NCBI GenBank assembly: GCA_002794775.1
Contig: NBAY01000010.1
Coordinates: 806,001-870,000, forward strand
DNA: 64,000 nt
Direction: 5' to 3'
DNA from: Porodaedalea pini
Taxonomy: Eukaryota > Basidiomycota > Agaricomycetes > Hymenochaetales > Hymenochaetaceae
Shown: piece by piece, positions 45,744-56,152 of the stretch
Layout: each line of letters starts with the position of its first letter
Position numbering within the stretch: position 1 is the stretch's first letter
Notes under the pieces: generated by a model
Seen by the model: only the letters and a program-made list of their open reading frames with translations
Told to the model about the DNA's origin: nothing
Database searches by the model: none
Made by a program: the position numbers and the translations under genes

Positions 45744-47126
45744 TGTCAGAACTTGAACTTTTACCTTTTCTTTATTTTCCCTTTTCCTTTTCCTTTTCTT
45801 TTAATCACTTCCCACACTCCCTTCATATAACCTTCATTCGTTCCATTCCCACTCATTATGTAATGTTAGGTAACATAGTCTCATGGTCGTCACTATATAA
45901 GGTCTCAGGAATCGCATGAACTCCTTGTTCTGCTTTTCCTCTTACCTCCGCGACGACCTAGGTGAGACTCGTCCCCCTTGTATTAGTCTAGTCTTGTATT
46001 AATCCTCTTACCTCCGCGACGACCTAGCCTGAGTATAGCGTGTCCCGAGTTTCCACTCGAGTATAGCATGTCCCAGACGACAGTCAGCCGAGGCCTGCCC
46101 AGTCCGAGTCGTCTCCCGGTGAAAGGTGACGGTACGGTCTACTGGCAGACTCGGACCTGGTTGAGTTCGGCCACTGGGGGTTCACTCTAACGTGTCAGAT
46201 GGAGGGGATAGTGTCAGGAAGTGTGGGGAAGTGTAATAGAATACTCGGGGCTAGGTGTCGACTCGAGGACGCGAGTACAAAGGACGACCGGCAAAACGTG
46301 CCTAAATGCGGTCAGAGAACAAAGAGCAACTACGATCTTGACAACCCGGGCTCGGAAACTCGCCAGTGAAGACAGGAATCGATACTATTCGTCGAGACGA
46401 TTCTGAATCTGAAAAGACCTCGAGACGCGATGCAGAATTGACGGAGATATAGCAGTTGCACTGGTTGCGGCTGGCGGAACGCACGGAACTCCCGGAACCA
46501 AAAGCTATTTTTGTAGCTCTACGACGCGGGCTCGGAATCGTGCAAGAAAAGACAGTGTTCGAAAGCGATTTTCGACGAGGTTAAGAATCTGAAGAGAGCT
46601 CGGGAAACGGATAAGAACTGAGGGCGATATAGCGAAAGCAAGATTTGGCCGAAAATGGGACTCGAGACGGAACGGACGGAACGACACTGAACGGCGACGG
46701 AGACGAGAACTAAAGACTGGGACTGACTCAGGGGAACTAAACTTGTTCTTTTTGAGACATTTACATGAGTGTTTAAATAACCAACAGAGGGCTGAGCCTC
46801 TGAGCGGCGTACAAAGGACACAAAGACAGACCGGAGGCTCTAGCCAAACAGCACCAAATAGCCGGAACTCGGAGCCGTAACTCGAGAACATGAGTAATTA
46901 AGCTTCGGGAGGCTCGGAACAATACCAGATGTGACCCAAAATGGACTTCGGTGGCTCACCAGTGCAGAACCAAGCTGTATGCATCGAGTTAATACTGCCA
47001 AACACTGAAACTGTCCTGAAATGCGTCGGGGATACTTGTAAGACTGTCCTGAGTCGAGTCGAACCTAATAGAGCCGATTCCGAGGCCAGCGGCATCGGGA
47101 TCTCCACACCGGACTCCCGCCTAACA
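45744..47126 (+). repeat. Gypsy-3 left LTR, interrupted (390 bp plus insertion)
   Basis: TGTCAGAACT ... CGCCTAACA. TATA box at about 45894. The primer 11-mer GTTCTGCTTTT at 45927-45937 is 33 nt further on. At 46119/47113 it is split by a 989-bp insertion; the LTR parts add up to 390 bp, the length of the right LTR. Confidence 0.92.
46120..47108. mobile_element. 989-bp insertion with TG...CA ends in the gypsy-3 left LTR
   Basis: Begins TGAAAGGTGACGG and ends ATCTCCACA; the 4-bp duplication CCGG flanks it (46116-46119 and 47109-47112). Inside are two imperfect direct repeats of about 165 bp (from about 46348 and from about 46525) sharing GGGCTCGGAA, AATCTGAA, GGCGATATAG-like and AGCTC/ACCTCG words. 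No protein motif. Probably a solo LTR or a non-autonomous element. It resembles neither the gypsy LTRs here nor the 933-bp insertion. Confidence 0.7.
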
Positions 47127-47127
47127 T

Positions 47128-47138
47128 AAAAGCAGAAC
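47128..47138 (+). promoter_or_regulatory. Gypsy-3 primer-binding site, self-priming type
   Basis: AAAAGCAGAAC right after the left LTR, the exact complement of LTR bases 45927-45937, as in gypsy-2. Confidence 0.75.
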
Positions 47139-47838
47139 CCCACCCAGGCTCATCCCCAGCGTACGTCGTCGCTGTCGACTCGCCTTCACTCGGTCTAGAG
47201 GAGCGCTCCCCTCGACGGACTTGACGTGTAGAAACCCTAAATGACAAACCCTCAACCCTGCCCGGATGTTTTCGGACATTCGTGTATTACGTAAAACCAC
47301 ACCCGACCCTGGCTCTCCGTCTCTCACTCTGGTGGAGGAGCCATCTGACCTGGACGTGGGTAACACACTGTGTGCAGTCCTCGACGTCGTTGTTGATTGT
47401 GCTCTCGGCCGCCTCCTTCCGTTTGGTCATCAAATTCGCTGACGAACCTGTCCTTCGCCAGCGTAACGTTCATCCGGACAACCAGCCCCTCCCAGTTCCC
47501 CCCCCGGTCTAGTCAACATAGATCTTACCGAGGAACAACAGCGGGCTCTCCCTCATTCGTCGCGCTATGACACCGAACGACAGTCGTACGTAGCCGACGA
47601 TAGAAGCCACGTCACCCATAACCTCTGGTGGAGTGACGTTAGACACGCCTGGTACTCAACTGACCCATCAGGCGAAAGAACTCGGTGGGCGCCTCGAACC
47701 CCTCGCGCCCCAGCATCCCCTGCCGTTTCGACATCGGCGGTCGTCCTTCCCAGCGAACCAGGAGGATACCGAACGCCCCGCAGAGACTCGTCACCGCCGA
47801 CACCCCCTGAACGCCTAACGCACACACCCGTACCAGTG

Positions 47839-48906
47839 ATGTCGGAAGGCTTTACCCAAAGGCAGCAACAGGAAATCGCAGCGATCGTAGTGGCTGCCTT
47901 TACCCGCGCCACAACGAATGCCCCTGCAGCCCAAGCCCCAACTCCCTCGATTGACGTCGCTCGGCCACGCGAATTCGCTGGCGGCGATGACTACCTCGAC
48001 TTCAAACGTGAAGTCCTTCTCTTTGTCTCGGTGAACCCCGCGAAGTACCCCTCATCGTCGAGCAAAATCTATGTCGCCCTCTCCTACCTCAAGGGTGGCA
48101 ACGTGTCGACATGGGCGCAAAACTACGTCCAGGAATTCACAACGGGCGGCGTCGTGAGCTTCACGGATGACTGGACCAAGTTTCAGGAACGACTGGACGC
48201 TTCCTTCGACGACCCGAACAGGAAGGAGAAGGCGTTGAAGAAGTTCCGAGACAAGGTCCAGAAGGACCTCTCTGCCGACGAGTTCTTCCAGGATCTCGAC
48301 GTGATCATCAAGGCAGCGGAGCTGAAAGATGATAGCGTCATTTGCGACCGCCTGAAACGCGCAATGAACATCGAGGTGGTCCGTGGGGTGTTGAGGTCGA
48401 TGCCAGTACCGATGACGTATGAGGCATGGAAGAAGAAAGCCGTTGAAATCGACCGGGGCGAACAACAGATTCGCGCGATCCAACGCGGTAGGACGTTACC
48501 ATTCACGCCCCGCCTGACGCCCCAACAAGCGCCCCCCACGCGCCGACAGGTGGTGGCCCCGCACGTCGACAAACGCGACGCGACTGGAATTACCTTTGGA
48601 GGCGCTGGCCAGCCGATGGATGTTTCGATGAACGAGGCGCAACGCCGATGCGCGTGCTGGATCTGCGGCGGTTTGGGCCACTTTAAGGACAAGTGCCCGC
48701 AAGCGAAACCGATCATCCAGCGTATGCTGGAACTAATGGCACCAGGTGAACGTCGCGTCCTCGCCGATGAGCTCGGAGCGATGAAGGAATCGGCATTCGA
48801 GGAAGTCGTAGACACTCGAAGGTCGACGGTGGAAGAATACGTTGAGGAGGGAGAGAACGACGAAGAGGTTGTCGACTCGCAGGGTTTTGCGAGTGGTCAG
48901 GCGTAG
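47839..48906 (+). CDS. Gypsy-3 Gag, intact (355 aa)
   Basis: Structural protein of the virus-like particle. ATG 47839 (MSEGFTQRQQQEIAAIVVAA). Capsid-like region at about residues 40-210 (REFAGGDDYLDFKREVLLF, LSYLKGGNVSTWAQNYVQEF, DASFDDPNRKEKALKKFRDK). Basic linker with TPRLTPQQAPPTRRQ, one CCHC knuckle CACWICGGLGHFKDKCPQAK at about 48652-48710, and an acidic tail ending DSQGFASGQA. The only intact gag of the three elements. Translation of Pol needs a -1 shift near its end. Confidence 0.93.
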   Translation: MSEGFTQRQQQEIAAIVVAAFTRATTNAPAAQAPTPSIDVARPREFAGGDDYLDFKREVLLFVSVNPAKYPSSSSKIYVALSYLKGGNVSTWAQNYVQEFTTGGVVSFTDDWTKFQERLDASFDDPNRKEKALKKFRDKVQKDLSADEFFQDLDVIIKAAELKDDSVICDRLKRAMNIEVVRGVLRSMPVPMTYEAWKKKAVEIDRGEQQIRAIQRGRTLPFTPRLTPQQAPPTRRQVVAPHVDKRDATGITFGGAGQPMDVSMNEAQRRCACWICGGLGHFKDKCPQAKPIIQRMLELMAPGERRVLADELGAMKESAFEEVVDTRRSTVEEYVEEGENDEEVVDSQGFASGQA

Positions 48907-48925
48907 CCATCGGGGCGACTGACCA
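48882..48925 (+). promoter_or_regulatory. Gypsy-3 gag/pol -1 frameshift signal
   Basis: Slippery heptamer G GGT TTT (48882-48888) in the gag frame, 5-nt spacer GCGAG, stem TGGTCAG (48894-48900) pairing perfectly with CTGACCA (48919-48925), 18-nt loop containing the gag TAG. After a -1 slip the reading frame is the pol frame and stays open to the protease. GGGUUUU is a known functional heptamer (barley yellow dwarf virus). Confidence 0.75.
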
Positions 48926-51900
48926 AGAAGAACAAGGGACTTCAAATCCGGACTCGTTAAAATATAACCAACCGTCTGTACAATACGTAGATGCAAACGA
49001 CGTCGATGGTTTTCCCGAGTACGAAGCCCCCACCGGTGTGAAAGGAAGTGAAGAGTACGAACAGCTGTTCATGAGAGGAACTGGCGGATGCCAGCTGGAC
49101 CTTCTCCTGAACGTCGGGCACAGTGTAGAAGGTGAAGTGAGGGAGGTGGATGCACACGCGCTCGTAGATTCGGGTTGTACGGGATCGTGCATTGACGTGA
49201 GATTCGTTGAACGATACGGGCTAGAGACGAAGCATTATATCTGACCCCTGGCGGTACTCAATGCCGACGGCACACACAACGAAGCCGGGTTGATCGAGGA
49301 GTATGTTGACATTGAACTTACGATCGGTCACCATAAGGAACAGATCGTCCTGGCGGTAACCTCACTGGCGTCATCTAACATCTTCCTGGGGTACGACTGG
49401 CTTCGACGGCACAACCCGGAGGTCGACTGGAAGACGGGTACACTCGACTTTACTTGCTGCCCGAGCGAATGTGCGATCGAAAGGGAGCCAGTGGAGGACC
49501 TAGGCGAAGTGAAGGAGGCGGTGGAGCAGATGAGGAGGGTGAGTGGGATGCGAATGGACAAGGCGTCCTGGCCCGCATACCTCAACGATTACGCCGATGT
49601 CTTCTCAGAAAAGGGATTTGAGAAACTGCCGGAACACCGCCCATGGGACCATGTCATCGACTTGAAACCCGACTTCAAACCTAGTGACTGCAAGATCTAC
49701 CTGCTGACACCAACGGAGCAGGAGTCGCTGAAGGATTTCCTCGAGGAGAACTTGAAGTCTGGTCGTATACGCAGGTCAATATCCCCGATGGCCTCGCCTT
49801 TCTTTTTTATCAAGAAAGCTGACAAGTCCCTACGCCCGATCCAGGACTACCGAAAGCTTAATGACGGTACAGTCAAGAACAAGTATCCCCTTCCCCTCAT
49901 CGACGAACTCGTCGACAAGGTCAAGAAAGCGAAATACATCACTAAGCTTGACCTTCGCTGGGGGTACTACAACATCCGGATCCGCGAAGGCGACGAGTGG
50001 AAGGCAGCATTCCGCACAAACATGGGTCTCTTCGAACCGACCGTAATGTTCTTCGGTCTCTGCAATGCCCCGGCGACGTTCCAGGCTTTTGTCAATCACA
50101 TCTTCAAGGACCTGATTTATGCTAACCTGATCATCGTATACCTCGACGACATATTGATCCTCTCGGAAACCATTGAGGAACATATAGACACGTCGAGGCG
50201 CGTCCTCCAGATCCTTCGAGAGAATGGCCTATACCTGAAACCGGAGAAGTGTGAGTTCGATGCCAAGGTCGTCAAATACCTCGGTCACATCATCGGCAAC
50301 GGTGAGATCAGAGCCGACCCGGCAAAGACGGAGGCGATTGCGAACTGGCCTATCCCGCGAAACCTCAAGGAGCTACAACAGTTCCTCGGCATGGGAAACT
50401 GGCTGAGATGGTTTATTAAGGACTACAGCAAGGTGGTCCGACCGTTAACGTCGTTAACAGGCAAGAAGGACTGGGCATGGGAGACCGAACAGCAGGAAGC
50501 GTTCGAGGAGCTGAGACGATGTCTCTGCTCACCTCCAGTCCTTGTGATCACCAATGACGAGGGCCCTTTCCGCGTAGAGGCGGACTCATCGAACTATGCG
50601 CTTGGAGGTGTGCTGTTGCAGAAGCAAGAAGGGAAGTGGAGGGTGATCGCCTACCGATCGGAAGCGCTCCTACCGGCGGAACGGAACTACGAAATCTATG
50701 ACAAGGAGATGCTTGCCATCGTTTTGGCGCTCAAGGAGTGGCGACAATACCTCCTTGGCGCCCGACACAAGATCGAGATCTGGTCCGACCACGCCAACCT
50801 GACCTACTTCAAGTCGGCACAGAAGCTGAGCTACCGACAAGCTCGCTGGCGAACCGAACTCAAAGAATTCGACTTCCACCTCGAACACAAACCGGGGAAG
50901 ACGATGGGCAAGGCCGACCTGCTGTCGCGCAAGACGGGTTATGATCAGGGCAAGGGCGACAATGATGATGTTGTATTCATCAAGGAGAAATGGCTGAACC
51001 GTGGAATGGTGAGGGCGTCGCATGATGAAGTGTTGGAACGAGTGGGTGAAGTGCAGAGAGCGCAGGATGAGTCGGAGAGGCCGACGAACATGGTGAAAGT
51101 CGACGGGTTGTGGCGGATGAAAGGCAAGGTGTACGTACCGTCGACGATGAAGGAAGTGGTATTGCGGGAGTGCCACAACTCGACCCTGGCAGGACATCCT
51201 GGATCGTCGAAGACGGTCGAACTGGTACGTCGAGACTTCTGGTGGGCGTCGATGTTCTCCGATGTCCGAACATACGTCCGAGGATGCGACCGTTGCCAAC
51301 GGACGAAAGCCTTAAGAACGTCGAGGTCGAGACCGCTTCATCCAAACGCAATCCCTGAAGGTCCCTGGGAGATCGTGACGGTCGACCTAATCGGAGAGCT
51401 CCCAGACTCTAAGGGACACAATGCGATCTGCGTCTTCGTGGACAGATTCTTGAAACAGATACATGCAATCCCGACGACGACGAAACTGTCAGCGGAAGGC
51501 ATGGCTCAGTTGTACCGCGACCACGTCTTCCGCCTCCATGGCTTACCAAAGAAGATCATCCACGACCGAGGCACACAGTTCGATGCATTGATGATGAAGG
51601 AGCTGTACAAACTCCTACACATCGAAGGCAACCCGTCAACGGCATACCACCCGCAAACGGACGGTCAAACAAAACACGTCAACCAAGAGCTCAAACAGTA
51701 CCTCCGGCTCTTCGTCGATCATCGGCAATCGGATTGGAAGGACTGGCTCCCCCTCACAGAGTTCGCCTACAACAACCGCGAACATTCAGTGACAAAGATG
51801 TCACCCTTCTATGCAAACACCGGACATCACCCTATGAGCTTCGACACCATACGAACTTCCTCTGCCAATATGTCGGCGGAAGAATTCGCGAAGCACATCA

Positions 51901-52529
51901 AGGAGACTCATCGCGTGGCGAAGGACAATCTAGTTAAGGCGGCTGAGGACATGAAATGCTATCATGACCGGACGGCAGGAGCATCAGTGGAGTACAAGGC
52001 AGGAGACAAGGTTTTCCTCGATGGGTGAAACATCAGTACAGATTTGCCCACGAAGAAACTTGCCGACAAATGGTATGGTCCCTTCGACATCATTGACAAG
52101 ATTGGAGCGAGCGCGTACAAGCTCAAACTCCCAAAGCGATGGAAGAAGGTCCACCCCGTCTTCAACGAGGCACTACTCAAACCTGCCATTGAACCGACCT
52201 TCGAAAGCCAGAAACAGCCGCCACCGCCTCCACCGGATATCGTTGATGATGAGGAAGAGTACGAGGTCGAGGAGGTCATTGACTCACGGCTGCACCGAGG
52301 TAAACTACAATACCTCGTCAAGTGGGTCGGGTACAACGAACCGACCTGGCAACCAGAGAAGGACTTTGGCGAAAACGCAAAGGAGGCGATCGCTGAGTTT
52401 TACCTCAAACACCCCGGTGCTCCTCGCAAACTCGCAAACTCGACATCCCTCGCTCACGACTCCGCCCGCTCTTCGTCGACACCGAGCCAGACGACCACGA
52501 TCTTGGTTGGTCGGGACGCCCAACCTTGA
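48882..52529 (+). pseudogene. Gypsy-3 pol: protease, RT, RNase H, integrase, chromodomain (two premature stops)
   Basis: Protease VDSGCTGSCIDVRFVE (49171-49215), then TGA at 49242-49244 where gypsy-2 has Arg. From 49290, 912 codons: KLPEHRPWDHVIDLKP, RPIQDYRKLNDGTVKN, YLDDILIL, RNase H EADSSNYAL and [15 protein letters not shown], integrase HNSTLAGHPG...CDRCQRTK, TVDLIGELPDS, HDRGTQFD, QTDGQTKHVNQEL. TGA at 52026-52028 replaces the Trp codon kept in gypsy-2 (FLDGWN). The last 161 codons hold the integrase tail and chromodomain (YEVEEVIDSRLHRGKLQYLV, TWQP). Both lesions are single-base. One frame throughout. Confidence 0.93.
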
Positions 52530-52540
52530 AGGGGGGGTAA

Positions 52541-52930
52541 TGTCAGAACTTGAACTTTTACCTTTTCTTTATTTTCCCTTTTCCTTTTCCTTTTCTTTTA
52601 ATCACTTCCCACACTCCCTTCATATAACCTTCATTCATTCCATTCCCACTCATTATGTAATGTTAGGTAACATAGTCTCATGGTCGTCGCTATATAAGGT
52701 CTCAGGAATCGCATGAACTCCTTGTTCTGCTTTTCCTCTTACCTCCGTGATGACCTAGGTGAGACTTGTCCCCCTTGTATTAGTCTAGTCTTGTATTAAT
52801 CCTCTTACCTCCACGACGACCTAGCCTGAGTATAGCATGTCCCGAGTTTCCGCTCGAGTATAGCACGTCCCAGACGACAGTCAGCCAAGGCCTGCCCAGT
52901 CCGAGTCGTCTCCCGGACTCCCGCCTAACA
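52541..52930 (+). repeat. Gypsy-3 right LTR (390 bp)
   Basis: Preceded by polypurine tract GAAGGGGGGG. Ten differences from the left LTR, each a CpG/TpG or CpG/CpA change. Confidence 0.95.
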
Positions 52931-54151
52931 TGTCCCAGAAGAGGCTAGACTTGTCCTCCTCTGTGAGCATGAATGAACTGTTGGGTAGATGTAGCACTCT
53001 GATGGGCATTTTCTGATGGGCAGTGCCAATGAATTGGTTTTGCCAAATTGATGATTGATCAGAGTTCTGGAGGCATGCACCAAAGAATGCTGACTTGGCT
53101 TGCAATAGCTCTGAGGACAAGAGCTGCTGAGAATGGGTAGAGGAGTTTTGACAATGAGCAGTATACAGCCAGGAACAGGATTCCATCCACCACACATGCG
53201 GGCCAAAATATAATCACAGTTTTTTCCTCTCCAGGAAGATGGCCACGAAGTCAGAAAAGGAAGCATGAAAGGAAAACAAAAAGTCATCAACCACCTGAGG
53301 TGAGTGGATGTCTGTAAGTGAAAAAAGGAAAGTCTTGGAGTCGCAGAACTCTGTGATGAATGAAAGCAAATCATGGGATCGAATTAAATGAAGAGGGGTT
53401 GGTCAGAAGTAGACATAAAATTAACTGGAAAAGAAAAATGAATGGGAAAGTGATCAGTAGTGATGACCAAGGAAGGATCGCCAACTACAAAAGATTGTTG
53501 AATTTGAGCAGAGAAATTGTCCATGGCGAGAACAAGATCAATGATAGAATGAGAATTAGAAGTGCAATTGAAGTAAGTCAGAATGTCAGGAGTGTTGCAT
53601 ATGCAAAGGTTATTGTCATGAATCCAATCCGTAAAAGGTCTGGAAAGTGAATCCTGGATGTGTTGTGAAGGTAGTGACCATAAGTCAGAATGATGATTCA
53701 AGTCACCCAAAAGGATGTGCAACGGGGATTGAAGGGAAGGGAAGGGGTTTTTGAACTCATGAAGAGAAGAAGAACTGTAAACATTCCAAATGATAATTGG
53801 GATGAGATCCCCTCATGAAAAGGAGACTGCCATGATATTAGAGGAAGTAATGTTTGCTTGAAAGGCAGTGACTCGATGGACAATGCAAGAGTGAATGAGG
53901 GTAACACATCAAGGCTTAATAGAGAGATCCAGAGGGAGAAAGGTGATATATGGAGTGTGATAAAGAACATTATAAGAGCGAACCCCATCTGGGGATGTCT
54001 TAGAAGGGTTACGAAGTGAAAGGGTTGGGATTTCCTGAAAACAGATGATATCCATGCTGGAATGCAATGTGGAAAAGGCCCATAATAAATATTCAAATGA
54101 AGAGGGTGAATTGCAAAGGTTGAGAGAAAAATTTGAAAGTTCGTCCATCAT
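52931..54151 (-). pseudogene. LINE ORF2, AP-endonuclease part
   Basis: From ATG 54151: MDELSNFSLNLCNSPSSFEY, MDIICFQEIP (Glu of the EN active site), later ILLGDLNHHSDLW (GDxN motif), HSIIDLVLAMDNF and TTDHFPIHFSF (terminal DH). The linker to the RT continues to 52936, where gypsy-3 interrupts it. Frame changes separate the blocks (about 53710 and 53380). Confidence 0.8.
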
Positions 54152-54169
54152 GAATTAATAAGGGGAATG

Positions 54170-56152
54170 AAAGTTGCATTGAGCCGGGCATTTAGATGAC
54201 TGCGCATTGTGATTACCTTGACAATTAATGCAGTGGGCAAAATGTTCACATTGTGAGTTGTTGGTTGCTGTACACAGGCCACATTTAGCTACATGGACTG
54301 CAGTGCGATGTGGCTCAGAGCAGATGGTGCATCACACCACAGATTGGCATTTGGATGCCGGGTGTCCAAGTCAATGACAATTGTCACACTGGTTAATGGT
54401 GAGGTGGGCTTGCATTTCCTTGAGATGATGAATAACCCCAAAGATGGGGATGGACCGGTCTCCGTGAAGGAAGAAGTGGTTGAATGACAAGCAATCAACA
54501 TCCTTCATGATAATAGAGACATTGCAAAAATTGCATTCATTAAGCTTCTCCAGTGAAGACATGAACCTGGCAGGGAACATGAATTCACGTCCTTCGAAAT
54601 GGGGAAGAGCCGAGATCTCATTGTAGAGATCCTGCTCACTGTAGATAAGTTTGGTCTCCCTATCAAAAACAGGGATGCTGGGTAAGACCATTTTGAAAAG
54701 GGGTGTCAGAACGAATGCCCTAGCACCATTAATGTTGATGATGCAATTGAGTTGCATTGCAAGGGCTGGATAGTTAGAATTGTAATCTGAACAAATGTTA
54801 GTAAAGGAAATCAAAAGGTTACTGTTTGTGATGTACTCCACATTCAGAGTGACAAGGTGTTTAAAAAGAGGATTACCCTTAAGACCAGCTTGAACAGAGT
54901 TTTTGATAGCAGTGGTCAGGGGTCATATGGCTAAATCGCCCGGCAATGCAAAATAGACCCATTTAACATTGGAAGTACAAATGTTCACTGATCCATTAGA
55001 TCAGTTCATAGGGACTGTAGAAATTTCCCCTTTGGGGTTGGCCTCTGTGGGTCTCAAAACCTTTGTAGGTGTGGTTTTGGGTTTTTTGGAGGCCACCTTC
55101 ATGTATGTAACCATTGTAAAGCTGTCTTTATCTGTGCCAACAGATTCGACCGGTGGATAGTAAACCTTAACATCATTGCCACGGGAGCATTGTGGGCAGA
55201 GTGGGTGTAGCCATCAGGGGCATAGATGATACCTGATGAATCCATACAATAACCCAACCCAGGGGTGTGGGTTTTGGCTACAGCAGCTGCATACTCAGTG
55301 GCACCATTCTTGGGGGTCGAGATGTGTTGTTTAATGGCAGAGGGTGTAGGTGGAAATCTGTTGTCATGAACAAACCGAGAACCGATAGGGTCAGGCAGGA
55401 TCTTGACATGCTTGTCATTAGTAGAAGCACCCAGTGCTATAAAAGAGGGCTTAGCATGAGACTTAGAAAGCTGTTTTTTGAGATTGTTAGTTTTTTCAAC
55501 AAGGGAAGAGACAAGAGAAGAGAGCAATTGAATAGAATGGGACATGGACTGCATATTGTCAGCAATTTCCTGATCGCAAAGAACCTAGGAAGAAAGGTGA
55601 ACATTTTTGAAGACATATTTGAACTCCGGAGAATGGATGCGATAGGTGGAGTGGAAGGATTCCAAACCATCATTGGTGTCATTGCCAACGGTGGTTTCCC
55701 TATCGAGCATAGTGGCCTGATTGATCCATGAAACAAGGTTTGATCCTACATCTGTGAGGGCTTTTCCAGCGAGGGGGGTCTTCATACCATGGCATGGAAG
55801 AAGTCCACAAAGGCTGAGTAATGAATGAGGTGATGTGCTGGATGGTGTCCTTTGTAAGCTGCTGATAGGCATGTGAAACTCACTCAGAGATGGCCAGATC
55901 TTCTTGATCAATGGGCTCAATGTCGTCTACCTGAGGTGCCTGGCTGGGGTGTTCATTGGGAATATACAAATCATTGGCATCCATGGTGTCATCGATGCAA
56001 GCAGGGGTCCACGAGATGTGTGTTCTTCTTCCAAGTTAGATTGCTTGAGTGAGGACTGAGAGTCAATGACAGAGGTTGGCAGGAGATCCCCTTGTTTGCA
56101 GAGGGCAGCGGCATGTTTGTTGGCCTCAGTATTGGGTGACCAGTCTGACACA
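54170..56152 (-). pseudogene. LINE ORF1 (gag-like) with CCHC zinc knuckles
   Basis: N-terminal part (56151-54900): low-complexity and coiled-coil-like blocks (MDANDLYIPNEHPSQAPQ, SMSHSIQLLSSLVSSLVEKT, GYCMDSSGIIYAPDG). C-terminal part (54841-54180): an RRM-like stretch, then QCDNCH.LGHPASKC, CTICSEPHRTAVH and CEHFAHCINCQGNHNAQSSK, three finger-like Cys/His clusters as in Tad1-type ORF1. At least two stops lie between fingers (H.LGHP and VV.CTI). ORF1 ends just before the ORF2 ATG at 54151. Confidence 0.75.

Larger units (their letters stand above)
45744..52930 (+). mobile_element. Gypsy-3: chromodomain Ty3/gypsy retrotransposon, nearly intact
   Basis: Target duplication TGTCC (45739-45743 and 52931-52935), inserted in LINE ORF2 between endonuclease and RT. 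Without the 993 bp contributed by the insertion in its left LTR it is 6194 bp. Gag is fully open; pol has only two premature stops (49242-49244 and 52026-52028). Same family as gypsy-2. The LTRs differ at ten sites by my count, all CpG transitions. Confidence 0.95.
41708..56152 (-). mobile_element. Tad1-like non-LTR retrotransposon (LINE), degenerate and multiply interrupted
   Basis: Read on the minus strand: gag-like ORF1 (about 56150-54170), AP endonuclease (54151-53384), RT (45739-43266) and RNase H with a cysteine-rich end (42720-41748). A solo LTR (44140-45520) and gypsy-3 (45744-52930) were inserted later; the LINE sequence resumes in order on both sides. Without them it is about 5.9 kb. 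I see no poly-A at the 3' end, so the right-left limits are approximate. EN + RT + RNase H with CCHC fingers in ORF1 fits the Tad1 clade of fungal LINEs. Confidence 0.85.

Noticed and set aside
45744..47126. An unusually long (1383 bp) left LTR of gypsy-3
   Set aside because: The excess is explained exactly by a 989-bp insertion plus a 4-bp duplication; the remainder equals the 390-bp right LTR.
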